Below, in pieces: positions 10,313 to 18,128 of a stretch of DNA of 51,842 bases. The notes below the pieces were generated by a model. It was not told where the DNA came from. It made no database searches and was given only the letters and a program-made list of their open reading frames with translations. The stretch is from Methylobacterium ajmalii (GTDB taxonomy: Bacteria; Pseudomonadota; Alphaproteobacteria; Rhizobiales; Beijerinckiaceae). The DNA lies in contig NZ_JACWCT010000016.1 in assembly GCF_016613415.1 (NCBI RefSeq), forward strand, positions 1 to 51,842, written 5' to 3'. The first letter of the stretch is position 1, and each line of letters starts with the position of its first letter. Both the position numbers and the translations under genes were made by a program.

Positions 10313-10810
10313 TCAGAACCGGCACCGCATCAGCACGGCCGGGAACCGGACCGTGTCGCCCATCGGGATCTCCCGCCGCTCCAGCGCGTGGAAGCCGAGG
10401 GCGCGGTAGAACGGTTCGGCGTTGAGGCTGGAATAGCACTCGAAGACGCAAAAGCCGCGGCCTCCGGCCTGGCTTCGGCACGCGGCGAATAGGCTGCGCC
10501 CGACGCCGCGCCCGGTCCGGGCCGGGTGCACGGCGAAGTGGCGGATATGGCCGAGGCCGGGCTCGACCTCGCCGGTCCCGGGCCGCTCCGGCGTCCAGCC
10601 TCCGACCCCGACGACCTCGCTCGAGACTTCCGCCAGATGGACACTGCCGGAGGCGAGCAGGGCCGGATTGGCGTAAACCATCAGCGGCAGCGCCCGGGCC
10701 AGCATCGCGGCATCGTAGGAGGCGTTCATCAGGACCGGGTCGCTCGCCGTCAGAACCGCCGTCACGGCATCGGATGACTGGGCGAGACAAACGGCCACCT
10801 TCTGCGACAT
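10313..10810 (-). CDS. GNAT-family N-acetyltransferase
   Basis: A 165-residue cytoplasmic protein of the Gcn5-related acetyltransferase fold. The acetyl-CoA binding motif A is clear: HFAVHPARTGRGVGRSLFAAC (about residues 90-110), with R/Q-x-x-G-x-G as RTGRGVG. Motif B appears as FECYSSLNAEPFYRALGF (about 123-140), where the Tyr is the usual general acid of the family. The substrate cannot be told from sequence; it could be a small metabolite, an antibiotic-like amine or a protein N-terminus. It starts 28 nt before the stop-side of the methyltransferase gene upstream on the same strand, so the two are probably co-transcribed from the bioR-divergent promoter. Confidence 0.88.
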   Translation of the reverse strand: MSQKVAVCLAQSSDAVTAVLTASDPVLMNASYDAAMLARALPLMVYANPALLASGSVHLAEVSSEVVGVGGWTPERPGTGEVEPGLGHIRHFAVHPARTGRGVGRSLFAACRSQAGGRGFCVFECYSSLNAEPFYRALGFHALERREIPMGDTVRFPAVLMRCRF

Positions 10811-10838
10811 CGGGATCGTCCTCGTCGGGGGTGACGGT

Positions 10839-11543
10839 TCATGCGGCCGCCTTCTCCCACTCCATCACCAGGAACCACGGCACGCGGGCGTAGCGCGCGA
10901 CCTTCGCCGGGTCGCCGCCCTGCGGCATCGGCTCGCCGAAGTGCCGCAGGACCAGTCCCTGTCCGAGCAGAAGGCCCATGTACAGCGAGAGCGGCCGGTG
11001 CCAGTTGCGGACGCGGATGCCGTGCCACTCCGCCCATTCCGCCCGCTCCTCCGTGTAGCGGTCGATCCGGAAGCGCCGGTGCCCGTCGGGATCCTCGGCC
11101 CAACCGCCGGCGGTGGCGAAGCCGTTCAGGTTGGCGATCAGGAGCGTGCCGCCGGGGGCGAGCACCCGGGCCATCTCGGGAATCGCCGCACGGACATCCG
11201 GGATGTCGATCAGCGTCAGGTAGCTCACCACGAGGTCGAAGGCTCCGTCGGCGAAGGGCAAGGCCTCGGCGCGGCCCGGGACGTAGGTACCGGTGGGATC
11301 GCGGTCCCGCGCGCGGCGCAGCAGAGCGTCGGTCGGATCGATCCCGACGGTCGCGACCCCGAGGTCCTGCATCCGGCGGCAGAAGCGGCCCTCGCCGCAG
11401 CCGACGTCGAGGGCCCGGCGAAAGCCCCTCCCCGACAGCCGGGCGAGCATCGGCGCGTCGAGCACGCTGGCGCGGCCGAAATCGCCGGTCTCGCCCATAT
11501 CGGCGATCCAGGCGGCGGCGGACTCGTCCCAGCCGTTGCTCAT
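10839..11543 (-). CDS. Class I SAM-dependent methyltransferase
   Basis: A 234-residue cytoplasmic methyltransferase. Motif I, the SAM-binding glycine loop, is ALDVGCGEGRFCRRM (about residues 43-57); motif II acidic residue follows in VGIDPTDALLRRA; motif IV is FDLVVSYLTLIDIPD; and motif VI is VLAPGGTLLIANLN. These match the Methyltransf_11 (UbiE-like) group; the methyl acceptor is unknown. The start at 11543 gives MSNGWDESAAAWI. The gene is divergent from bioR; 129 bp separate the two starts and that gap holds a BioR-type box next to bioR. It resembles BioC in fold and lies beside biotin genes, but bioC-specific features are not something I can confirm, so I do not call it BioC. Confidence 0.88.
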   Translation of the reverse strand: MSNGWDESAAAWIADMGETGDFGRASVLDAPMLARLSGRGFRRALDVGCGEGRFCRRMQDLGVATVGIDPTDALLRRARDRDPTGTYVPGRAEALPFADGAFDLVVSYLTLIDIPDVRAAIPEMARVLAPGGTLLIANLNGFATAGGWAEDPDGHRRFRIDRYTEERAEWAEWHGIRVRNWHRPLSLYMGLLLGQGLVLRHFGEPMPQGGDPAKVARYARVPWFLVMEWEKAAA

Positions 11544-11659
11544 CGCGGACCTCGCTGATTCCGTCGGGGAGAATCCCCCATGGCAGATTCCCCGAGGGCA
11601 GAGTTTCGCACGAGCGATCGGGCCTGCCACCTCCCGGGTGACGCCCCGCCTCCGGTCGA

Positions 11660-11669
11660 TTATCGATAA
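11660..11669 (+). promoter_or_regulatory. BioR operator upstream of bioR
   Basis: The palindrome TTATCGATAA matches the published alphaproteobacterial BioR consensus TTATMKATAA at every position. It ends 3 nt before the bioR ATG at 11673, so binding there would block its own transcription or early elongation. It could also affect the divergent methyltransferase gene. Confidence 0.8.
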
Positions 11670-11672
11670 TTC

Positions 11673-12323
11673 ATGACGACAGCCAAAGACGAACCGATTG
11701 CCGTGCGCATCAGCCGGGCCCTGGCCGAGCGTATCATTGCGGGAACGCTGGCGGCGGGATCGCGCCTGCGCCAGGACGCGATCGCGGACGAGTTCGGCGC
11801 CAGTCACGTCCCGGTGCGGGAGGCCTTCCGCCGCCTCGAAGCCCAGGGGCTGGTGGTGAGCGAGCCGCGCCGCGGCGTTCGCGTTGCCGGCTTCAGCCCC
11901 GACGAGGTGCGCGAGGTCGCCGAGATGCGCGCCGCCCTCGAGGTGCTGGCCCTGCGCCATGCCGCCCCGCACCTCACCGCGGCGATCCTCGACCGGGCCG
12001 AGGCGGCGACCAGGGCCGGCGACCGTGCCGGCGGCGACGTGCAGGCCTGGGAGGAGGCGAACCGCAGCTTCCACCGCCTGATCCTCGCTCCCTGCGGCAT
12101 GCCACGCTTGCTGAAGACCATCGACGACCTCCAGGCGGCGAGCGCCCGCTTCCTGTTCGCCGGCTGGCGCGCCGAGTGGGAGGCGCCGACCGACCGCGAC
12201 CACAGGGCGATCCTGGTCGCCCTGCGGGCCGGCGACCTCGATGCCGCGGCGGCGGTCCTCGCCCGTCACGTCCAGTGGGTCGGGCACCGTCCCGGCCCCA
12301 CGGCCGCCCGCCAAGCCGGCTGA
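11673..12323 (+). CDS. bioR: GntR-family transcriptional regulator of biotin genes, BioR-like
   Basis: A 216-residue DNA-binding repressor of the FadR subgroup of GntR. The winged helix-turn-helix spans about residues 8-75 (LAERIIAGTLAAGSRLRQDAIADEFGASHVPVREAFRRLEAQGLV), and an all-helical FCD effector domain covers about 80-205, with the metal/ligand-type histidines in FHRLIL, DHRAIL and ARHVQW. In alphaproteobacteria BioR represses biotin synthesis and uptake genes. The assignment here rests on position directly before bioY-bioB and on perfect BioR boxes before both bioR and bioY. The start at 11673 lies just after the first box, and autoregulation is expected. The effector has not been established from sequence. 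The 103-bp gap to bioY holds further boxes. Confidence 0.9.
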   Translation: MTTAKDEPIAVRISRALAERIIAGTLAAGSRLRQDAIADEFGASHVPVREAFRRLEAQGLVVSEPRRGVRVAGFSPDEVREVAEMRAALEVLALRHAAPHLTAAILDRAEAATRAGDRAGGDVQAWEEANRSFHRLILAPCGMPRLLKTIDDLQAASARFLFAGWRAEWEAPTDRDHRAILVALRAGDLDAAAAVLARHVQWVGHRPGPTAARQAG

Positions 12324-12330
12324 TCGAAAA

Positions 12331-12347
12331 TTATCTATTATCTATCG
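12331..12347 (+). promoter_or_regulatory. Tandem degenerate BioR-like boxes
   Basis: TTATCTATTA (12331-12340, one mismatch to TTATMKATAA) overlaps TTATCTATCG (12338-12347, two mismatches) by 3 nt. They sit 8 nt after the bioR stop and about 57 nt upstream of the perfect bioY box. They may be auxiliary operators or decayed copies. Confidence 0.45.
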
Positions 12348-12403
12348 TCATTATTGCATTTGATGCGCCACTGTGGATCTCTGCCGTCGTCGAGTCGATT
12401 TAA

Positions 12404-12413
12404 TTATCTATAA
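12404..12413 (+). promoter_or_regulatory. BioR operator at the bioY ribosome site
   Basis: TTATCTATAA fits the BioR consensus perfectly. It ends immediately before the bioY ribosome-binding site (AAGGAG, 12415-12420; ATG at 12427), so bound BioR would block the bioYB transcript at or just after its start. Confidence 0.85.
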
Positions 12414-12426
12414 AAAGGAGATCCCG

Positions 12427-12984
12427 ATGACCGCCCTCGTCGTCGGCGCCGCGCCCCTGCGCGCCGCCCGCAGCCTCGCCGTCGTCGTCGCCGGCGTGCT
12501 GCTCGTCACGCTCGCCGCCAAGGTGCAGATCCCGTTCTGGCCGGTGCCGATGACGCTGCACACCCTCGCCATCATGGCGCTGGCCGTGGGCCTCGGACCA
12601 CGCTTTGCCGTCGCGACGATGCTCGGCTACCTCGCGGCGGGCGCCGCCGGCCTGCCGGTCTTCTCCGGCACGCCGGAGCGCGGCATCGGGCTCGCCTACA
12701 TGGCGGGACCGACCGGCGGCTACCTCGCGGGCTACCTTCTCGCCGCCGGGCTGACCGGGGCCCTCGCCGCCGGCCGCGGCCTCCTCGGCCGGGTCGCCGC
12801 GATGCTGGCTGGCCTCGCAGTGATTTACGCCCTCGGCCTCGCCTGGCTGGCGCTGTTCGTGCCGGCCGACCGGGTCATCGCCCTCGGCCTCCTGCCCTTC
12901 CTCCTCGGGGATCTCGTCAAGATCGGCCTCGTCGCCGCCGGGTCCTCGGTCCTGCCGGGCCTGCGCCGGGTCCTCGCCCGATGA
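12427..12984 (+). CDS. bioY: Biotin transporter BioY (ECF S component)
   Basis: A 185-residue integral membrane protein that binds and imports biotin, alone or with EcfAT energising subunits. The sequence is mostly hydrophobic with about six membrane helices. The family's signature regions are present: [21 protein letters not shown] (about residues 31-51) and [15 protein letters not shown] with [13 protein letters not shown] (about 71-105). The start at 12427 is set by an AAGGAG 6 nt upstream; an earlier in-frame ATG at 12373 would read across the BioR box. It overlaps bioB by ATGA (12981-12984), so uptake and synthesis of biotin are expressed together. No ecfA or ecfT gene is seen here, so it may act alone or share an energising module. 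Confidence 0.95.
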   Translation: MTALVVGAAPLRAARSLAVVVAGVLLVTLAAKVQIPFWPVPMTLHTLAIMALAVGLGPRFAVATMLGYLAAGAAGLPVFSGTPERGIGLAYMAGPTGGYLAGYLLAAGLTGALAAGRGLLGRVAAMLAGLAVIYALGLAWLALFVPADRVIALGLLPFLLGDLVKIGLVAAGSSVLPGLRRVLAR

Positions 12985-13976
12985 GCGCGGCGATCGGCAG
13001 TCCCGAGGACGGAGCGATCCGGCACGACTGGCGCACCGACGAGATCGTGGCGCTGCACGACCTGCCGCTCCTGGAGCTGGTCGGTCGCGCCAACGCGGTC
13101 CACCGCCGCCACAACGATCCGAACCGGATCCAGCGGGCGAGCCTCTTGTCGGTGAAGACCGGCGGCTGCCCGGAGGATTGCGCCTATTGCCCGCAATCGG
13201 CGCATCACCGCGAGGTCGACCTGACCCGCGACCGGCTGATGGACCCGGCCGTCGTGCTGGCCGAAGCCGCCCGCGCCAAGGCGGCGGGGGCCGACCGGTT
13301 CTGCATGGGGGCGGCCTGGCGCCAGGTGCGCGACGGCGCCGAGTTCGACGCGGTGGTGGCGATGGTCGAGGGGGTGCGGGCGCTCGGGATGGAGGCCTGC
13401 GTCACCCTCGGCATGCTCAAGGCCCACCAGGCCGCGCGACTGGCCGAGGCCGGACTCACCGCCTACAACCACAACCTCGATACCGGCCCGGATTACTACG
13501 ACCGGATCGTCACCACCCGGACCTACCAGGACCGGCTCGATACGCTCGCGACGGTGCGGGAGGCCGGCATCGGCCTGTGCTGCGGCGGCATCGTCGGCAT
13601 GGGCGAGGCGGTGGCGGACCGGGCCGGATTGCTGCGGGTGCTCGCCGGGATGGCGCCCCATCCGGAAAGCGTGCCGATCAACGCCCTGGTCCCGGTGGAG
13701 GGAACGCCGCTCGCCGCGCGCCCGCACATCGATCCCCTCGATCTCGTGCGCATGGTGGCGACGTCGCGCCTCGTCCTGCCGGGCTCGATCGTCCGGCTGT
13801 CGGCGGGCCGCTCGCAGCTGGGGCGGGAGGCGCAGATCCTGTGCTTCCTCGCCGGCGCGAACTCGATCTTCGCCGGCGACACCCTGCTGACCACTCCGAA
13901 CGCCGAGCCGGACGAGGATGCGCTCCTGTTCGCCGCCCTGGCGCCCCGGAGCGGGGCCGCGGCGGTGCCGGTCTGA
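12981..13976 (+). CDS. bioB: Biotin synthase
   Basis: Radical-SAM enzyme that inserts sulfur into dethiobiotin to make biotin. The 331-residue length is normal. The [4Fe-4S] cysteines are C63, C67 and C70 in [16 protein letters not shown], with the SAM-binding region following. Other conserved parts are RFCMGAAWR, the substrate-site YNHNLDT, and [11 protein letters not shown], which carries the Cys residues used for the auxiliary cluster. The start overlaps the bioY stop (ATGA). The usual bioF, bioD and bioA genes are not in this window, so the last step is encoded apart from them, with the importer. A terminator-like stem-loop follows at 13993. Expression should be under BioR through the bioY box. 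Confidence 0.97.
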   Translation: MSAAIGSPEDGAIRHDWRTDEIVALHDLPLLELVGRANAVHRRHNDPNRIQRASLLSVKTGGCPEDCAYCPQSAHHREVDLTRDRLMDPAVVLAEAARAKAAGADRFCMGAAWRQVRDGAEFDAVVAMVEGVRALGMEACVTLGMLKAHQAARLAEAGLTAYNHNLDTGPDYYDRIVTTRTYQDRLDTLATVREAGIGLCCGGIVGMGEAVADRAGLLRVLAGMAPHPESVPINALVPVEGTPLAARPHIDPLDLVRMVATSRLVLPGSIVRLSAGRSQLGREAQILCFLAGANSIFAGDTLLTTPNAEPDEDALLFAALAPRSGAAAVPV

Positions 13977-13992
13977 CGGAGCGAACGTCCGA

Positions 13993-14017
13993 CGGCGGCG
14001 CACGTGGAGCGCCGCCG
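13993..14017 (+). terminator. Terminator of the bioYB operon
   Basis: A perfect 9-bp GC-rich inverted repeat (13993-14001 with 14009-14017) with a 7-nt loop begins 17 nt after the bioB stop and is followed by GTTTCCTCC. This fits an intrinsic terminator with a poor T-run. Confidence 0.65.
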
Positions 14018-14118
14018 GTTTCCTCCGTCCCTCGACACGACGATGTTTGCCGCGCCCGGCTTGCGACCCGGGCGTTGTGCGGCGTAATCTTGGCGCGATC
14101 TTGATTCGCGAGGCTTCG

Positions 14119-14256
14119 ATGAGCGTCACCGCCCATTTCATCCCGCCGATCCATCCCGACACCGTGACGATGTCGATCGCCGGCTACCTCGCCGCCGCCG
14201 TGCTCTGCGCCGACCGCCGGGCAGTCGCTCAGGCGGCCAGCCGCGGCCGGTCCTGA
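14119..14256 (+). CDS. Possible 45-residue small protein
   Basis: A 45-codon frame (MSVTAHFIPPIHPDTVTM...) between bioB and the convergent DUF2336 gene, overlapping the latter's 3' end by 28 nt. It has a weakly hydrophobic middle (IAGYLAAAVLCA) and a preceding GAGGCTTCG that could act as a ribosome site. It matches no family I know. It could be chance; codon use in so short a frame is not decisive. Confidence 0.25.
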   Translation: MSVTAHFIPPIHPDTVTMSIAGYLAAAVLCADRRAVAQAASRGRS

Positions 14257-15449
14257 CGGTAGCTCTCCATCAGCCCTGCGGGGATCGTTTCCAGCACCGC
14301 ATCGACCGCGGCCTCGCTCGCCAGCGCCCGGGCGAGGTCGCGCGCCTCTTCCCGGGCCGCCTCGGCATCGAAGCGGTTGAGCAGGGCGACGATGGCGTGC
14401 GCCTCCGCGAAGGGCAGGCGCTCGCAGGCCGTGACCGCCCGCTCGATCATCCGCCGCGACAGGCCGGCGGCTCCGCTCTCGCGCAGGCCGGTCGCCTCCT
14501 CGTGCCAGGCCGACATCGCCGCCGCGAAGGCGGGCTCGAGGGCGGCCGGCAGGCCGGCCCGGCGGTAGAGCGCCGCCATCCCGCTGCCGCGGGGATCGTG
14601 CAGCAGCCCGGCGACCCGGCCCGCAGTGAGACCCGAGAGGTCGGTCAGCGCCGCCTCGGTGAAGGCCATCCGGCCCGACAGCATCGCCCGCAGGATCAGG
14701 CCCGGGGTGAGCTGGCCGGCCTGGCGCAGGTAGGTGACGAGCCGCGCGAGGTCGGCGCGGTCCGAGCCCTCGGCGAGGCCGAGCGTCGTGCGCTCCCGCG
14801 CCTCCCGGGTGACCCGCTCGCTGCGCTCGGGCGAGAGCCAGCCGCACCCGGTGACGAAGGCCGAGAGCGCGCTCGCGAGGCGGGCGGTCACCGCCTGGCG
14901 CACGTCGACCGGCAGGTCGGACCGGGCGAGCAGCGCCTCGCGCAACGCCGCGTCGTCGCCGTGGCGCTCGACGATCCGCATCAGGCTGTTGCGGGTGATC
15001 TGCGCGCCCGGATTGGCGGCGAGCGCCCGCAGGGCCCTGGTGCCGGCGATCTCGGCGAGCGCCCCGCACAGCATCGGCGACAGGGTGGGCCGGTTCGCGA
15101 TGGCGATCCGGCCGGCCTCGTCGCCGACGGCGGCGCAGTCGACGAGGTCGGCGTCGGACAGGACCGGCGAGCGGGCGAGCACGAGGCCGGCGATCTCGGC
15201 CTGGTCCTGGGCGAGCGCGACCACCAGGGCGCGGGGCGCCTCGGCGGCGTTGGCGCAGGCCTCGGCGAGCGCCCGGCGCACCAGCGGCGAGGGGTCGTCG
15301 AGGAGCGCCGTGATCGCGGTCTTGGCCTCCCAGCGGGCGGCGGCGTCGAGGTTGGCGTAGAGGTAGGCGCGGGCGAGCGACGAGGCCGCCTCGGCCCGCC
15401 GGCCGGCGGATTCGTGCTGCGTCCAGAGCAGGAACTGGCGGATGATCAT
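14229..15449 (-). CDS. DUF2336 domain-containing protein
   Basis: A 406-residue, mostly alpha-helical, probably cytoplasmic protein. DUF2336 proteins are common in alphaproteobacteria and resemble HEAT-like repeats; here the N-terminal half has helical repeats such as ITALLDDPSPLVRRALAEACA and ILARSPVLSDADLVDCAA-like segments (actual order LARSPVLSDADLVDCAAVG), often a DPS/NP loop then a helix. The start at 15449 (MIIRQFLLWTQ) is the standard opening for the family, with the longer upstream frame rejected because it overlaps the next gene. Function is unknown. It follows the SLT transglycosylase gene by 41 nt on the same strand, so the two are probably co-transcribed; the link may be to cell-envelope or flagellar processes, but that is inference. 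Confidence 0.85.
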   Translation of the reverse strand: MIIRQFLLWTQHESAGRRAEAASSLARAYLYANLDAAARWEAKTAITALLDDPSPLVRRALAEACANAAEAPRALVVALAQDQAEIAGLVLARSPVLSDADLVDCAAVGDEAGRIAIANRPTLSPMLCGALAEIAGTRALRALAANPGAQITRNSLMRIVERHGDDAALREALLARSDLPVDVRQAVTARLASALSAFVTGCGWLSPERSERVTREARERTTLGLAEGSDRADLARLVTYLRQAGQLTPGLILRAMLSGRMAFTEAALTDLSGLTAGRVAGLLHDPRGSGMAALYRRAGLPAALEPAFAAAMSAWHEEATGLRESGAAGLSRRMIERAVTACERLPFAEAHAIVALLNRFDAEAAREEARDLARALASEAAVDAVLETIPAGLMESYRQDRPRLAA

Positions 15450-15490
15450 CGGCGCGGCTCCGTGGCGACGGTCAGGACTGGGACGGTGGG

Positions 15491-16513
15491 TCAGGATTCG
15501 AGCGACGTCGGACCGAGGGCGGCGGAGCGTCCGCGCCCACCGTATTCCGGCGGTCGCGGCGGCGGCAGCGGCACGCCGTCGGCGGCGTCCGGCGTCGCGG
15601 GCGCGGCGGCCGGCAGGGTGACCGAGACCGAGGCCGCGGCGACCAGCGGCCGCTCGGAGGAGCGCGGGAAATAGCTCTGCGCGGCGTTGCCCCCGCCCCC
15701 GCTTCCCCGGTTGCCCCACAGCCGCGCGACGCTGTCGGAGACCGGGCCGCGGCGGGCATCGGTCTGGAACAGGGTGCCGATGCCGCTGCCGGCCTCCGGG
15801 GCGTAGGCGGTCGGCGCGTTGGCCTGGGCGACCAGCGTCGAGGCCGGCGCCGGGCTGCCGGGGCTGGTGCCCAGCACGGCGTAGAGCTCGGAGGCGCTGC
15901 GGGCCCGGCCGGCACGGTCGTAGAACAGGCCGCGGTTGCCCGACGCCGCGTCGGGCAGGTCGGCGGCGGCCGAGCGACCGGGGGCGGTCTCGGCGTTGCG
16001 GATCAGGGTCAGCGCGCCGCGCACCCCGAGCAGATGGGCGGCGTAGAGATCGGCCTTGTTCGGCTCGCGTCCGAGCGCCGCCGAGAGCGCGTCGGCGTTG
16101 CGGCGGGTGAGCGCGCCGGCCATCGCGGAGGCGACCTCCGGGTCCCGGCGCAGGTCGAGGATCGCCTGCCGGGCGGCCGGGTCGCTCACGGTGTAGCCGC
16201 CCGAGCCCCGGGCCGTGATGGCGTCGGCGTACGAGCCGAGCCCGAGGGACGGGCCGTCCTGCTTCATCACCCCGAGCCAGGTCTGCTCGATGAACTGGAA
16301 CAGGCCCGTGGCCGAGGACGAGCCGGCCTTGGCGCTCGGGTTCAGGCTCGATTCGCGCTGCGCCGTCGAGAGCAGGTATTCGAAGGCCGCCCCGGTCTTC
16401 TCGGCACCCTGGCGGATCGCGTCGATCACCGGGTTGCCCGTCCCGGTGCGGCCGGCCCCCGAGGCTCCGGGCCCGGTCGATCCCTGCGAAGGCGTGCTGC
16501 TGAACAGGAACAT
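15491..16513 (-). CDS. Lytic transglycosylase, SLT domain
   Basis: A protein of about 340 residues with an N-terminal SLT-type lysozyme fold (about residues 28-175). The catalytic Glu is E54 in LLSTAQRESSLNPSAKAG, followed by the signature SSATGLFQFIEQTWL and the later AAHLLGVRGA. Such enzymes cleave peptidoglycan between MurNAc and GlcNAc. No signal peptide is present; the start MFLFSSTPSQGST is followed by a Gly/Ser linker, so export would need another route, or the protein is delivered by a dedicated machine. The C-terminal 150 residues are low complexity with Pro-rich PLPPPRPPEYGGRG. An in-frame GTG at 16534 could add 7 residues. It is followed by the DUF2336 gene. Its role (cell wall turnover or local wall opening) is inferred from the fold only. 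Confidence 0.88.
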   Translation of the reverse strand: MFLFSSTPSQGSTGPGASGAGRTGTGNPVIDAIRQGAEKTGAAFEYLLSTAQRESSLNPSAKAGSSSATGLFQFIEQTWLGVMKQDGPSLGLGSYADAITARGSGGYTVSDPAARQAILDLRRDPEVASAMAGALTRRNADALSAALGREPNKADLYAAHLLGVRGALTLIRNAETAPGRSAAADLPDAASGNRGLFYDRAGRARSASELYAVLGTSPGSPAPASTLVAQANAPTAYAPEAGSGIGTLFQTDARRGPVSDSVARLWGNRGSGGGGNAAQSYFPRSSERPLVAAASVSVTLPAAAPATPDAADGVPLPPPRPPEYGGRGRSAALGPTSLES

Positions 16514-16698
16514 GGCGGCCCGCTGGAGCGGCACCGCGACGCGCGGGCCGGCTCTCTCATGGGCCGCAGGATGCTGGCGTTATGGTAAAGAAAGGTTGAA
16601 GCGGGCGCCTCGGCGTCAGTCCCGCACAAACCGTGCCCGAATCCGGCAGGTTGCACGGTCGGCGGTGGCCCCGCGCCGGGCGGCACGGGGCCCCGGCC

Positions 16699-17325
16699 TC
16701 ACCGCCGCGGCACGTCGCCCCCGCCGGCCGGGCGGCGCATCTCGAAGCGGTTCTCGGACTCGACCGTGAAGTAGTCGAAGTAGCCGCCGCGCATGATCGG
16801 GCGCATCGCCCCGGTATCGACCCGGCCCTCCGGGGTGACGAAGCGGTCGTCGATGTACATCGACACCACCTGGCCGATCACCATGAAGTAGGCCGCCTCG
16901 CCGCCATCGGCCGGCACCAGCGGGATGGTCTGGAGCCACTTGCATTCGAGGGCGGCGGGCGCGTCCGCGACCCGCGGCGGGCGGACCTTGCGCGAGGGGG
17001 CGGTGGCGAGGTGGGCGAAGTCGAACTCGCTCTCGCCCCGCGGCAGCGGCGCCGAGGACTGGTTCATCCCCTCGCGGGTGTCGAATGTGGCGAGGCTGCA
17101 CACGAACTCGCCGCCCTCCTCCGCGAAAGTGAGCGCGTCCTTGCGGCCGAAGGACGAGAACATCACCATCTCGGGGTTGTCCCCGATGCCGTTGAAGAAC
17201 GAGTAGGGCGAGAGGTTCAGCGCCCCGGAGGCGCCGATCGCGCTGACCCAGCCGATCGGGCGGGGCGCGACCAGCGCCTTGAACGGGTTGTGCGGCAGGG
17301 TGCGGGTCTCGGCGTCGTAATGCAT
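16699..17325 (-). CDS. Flavin reductase-like FMN-binding split-barrel protein
   Basis: A 208-residue cytoplasmic protein of the flavin reductase domain family. The opening NPFKALVAPRPIGWVSA and the NLSPYSFFNGIGDNPEMVMFSS region (about residues 37-58) form the FMN-binding motif; FVCSLA and the terminal RGGYFDYFTVE are typical of the DIM6/NTAB group. Relatives use NAD(P)H to supply reduced flavin to monooxygenases or act as FMN oxidoreductases. It is the gene before the SLT transglycosylase and 74 nt downstream of a nitroreductase gene, also a flavoprotein, on the same strand. sfnG, a reduced-flavin-dependent monooxygenase, is 13 kb away, so a direct link is only speculative. Confidence 0.88.
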   Translation of the reverse strand: MHYDAETRTLPHNPFKALVAPRPIGWVSAIGASGALNLSPYSFFNGIGDNPEMVMFSSFGRKDALTFAEEGGEFVCSLATFDTREGMNQSSAPLPRGESEFDFAHLATAPSRKVRPPRVADAPAALECKWLQTIPLVPADGGEAAYFMVIGQVVSMYIDDRFVTPEGRVDTGAMRPIMRGGYFDYFTVESENRFEMRRPAGGGDVPRR

Positions 17326-17399
17326 CGGCGGCCTCTCTCGGCGGCGGCCCGTCGCTCGCGGGCTCGCCGCCGCCAGTTAGAGCATCCCGGGGCCCGGCG

Positions 17400-17963
17400 T
17401 CAGTACCGGGTGACGATCTCGGCGAGCGCCGGGCGCGGCCGGTCGGGGGGCACCTGCCCGGCCCGGCCGACATGGACGAAGCCCGCCAGGCGCTCGGTCG
17501 GGTCGAGGCCGAGCGCGTCGAGGATGCGGCGGTCGTAGGCCATCCACTCGGTGAGCCAGGCCGTGCGGAACCCCAGGGCATTGGCCGCCACGGTCAGGTT
17601 CATCGCTACGGCCCCGGCCGAGAGCACCTGCTCCCAGTCGGGGATCTTGGCGTGCGGCCCGGCCCGCGACACGATCGCGACGACGAGCGGCGCGTGGGCG
17701 AGGCGCCTGGCCTCGAGGGCGAGGCGGGCCTCGTCGGCCTCGGGGTGGTCGGCCCGGTAGGTCTCGGCGATCACCCGGCCGATGCGCTCCCGGCCCTCGC
17801 CCTCGATCAGGACGAAGCGCCAGGGCGCGAGCTTGCCGTGATCCGGCACCCGGGAGGCGGCCGCCAGGATGGCGTCCAGCTCCTCCGGCGAGGGGCCGGG
17901 GCCGGCGAGCTGGATCGGCGGAACCGAGCGGCGGGTGTGGAGAAGGTCGAGGGTCGCGTTCAT
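17400..17963 (-). CDS. Nitroreductase-family FMN oxidoreductase, YdjA-like
   Basis: A 187-residue cytoplasmic flavoprotein. The start MNATLDLLHTRRSVPP has the family FMN-phosphate binding Arg-Arg-Ser, and PDHGKLAPWRFVLIEGEGRERIG (about residues 40-62) is typical of the small YdjA-like branch. GAVAMNLTVAANALGFRTAWLTEW (about 117-140) is the second flavin-binding region. Substrates are probably quinones or nitroaromatics with NAD(P)H as donor; the in vivo substrate is unknown. It lies 74 nt upstream of the flavin reductase-like gene and is divergent from the YfhO-like gene. Confidence 0.88.
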   Translation of the reverse strand: MNATLDLLHTRRSVPPIQLAGPGPSPEELDAILAAASRVPDHGKLAPWRFVLIEGEGRERIGRVIAETYRADHPEADEARLALEARRLAHAPLVVAIVSRAGPHAKIPDWEQVLSAGAVAMNLTVAANALGFRTAWLTEWMAYDRRILDALGLDPTERLAGFVHVGRAGQVPPDRPRPALAEIVTRY

Positions 17964-18128
17964 CTCGGCTTCAGTGGCTTGAGCTACATCGTGCGGGACG
18001 GTGGAGGAGCGGCTGCCATCCTGGCGCCCCGATGCCCCCTTTAAGCACCATTCCGCCCCGGTCGGCCACGGCCGGGCCGTGACGAGACGCCCCGGGGCCC
18101 TCCCGGTGTCGAGGATGCCGACTGCACC

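Noticed and set aside
10839..11543. Calling the methyltransferase BioC because of the biotin neighbours
   Set aside because: General SAM-binding motifs only; it is transcribed away from bioR and no BioC-specific region can be recognised by eye.
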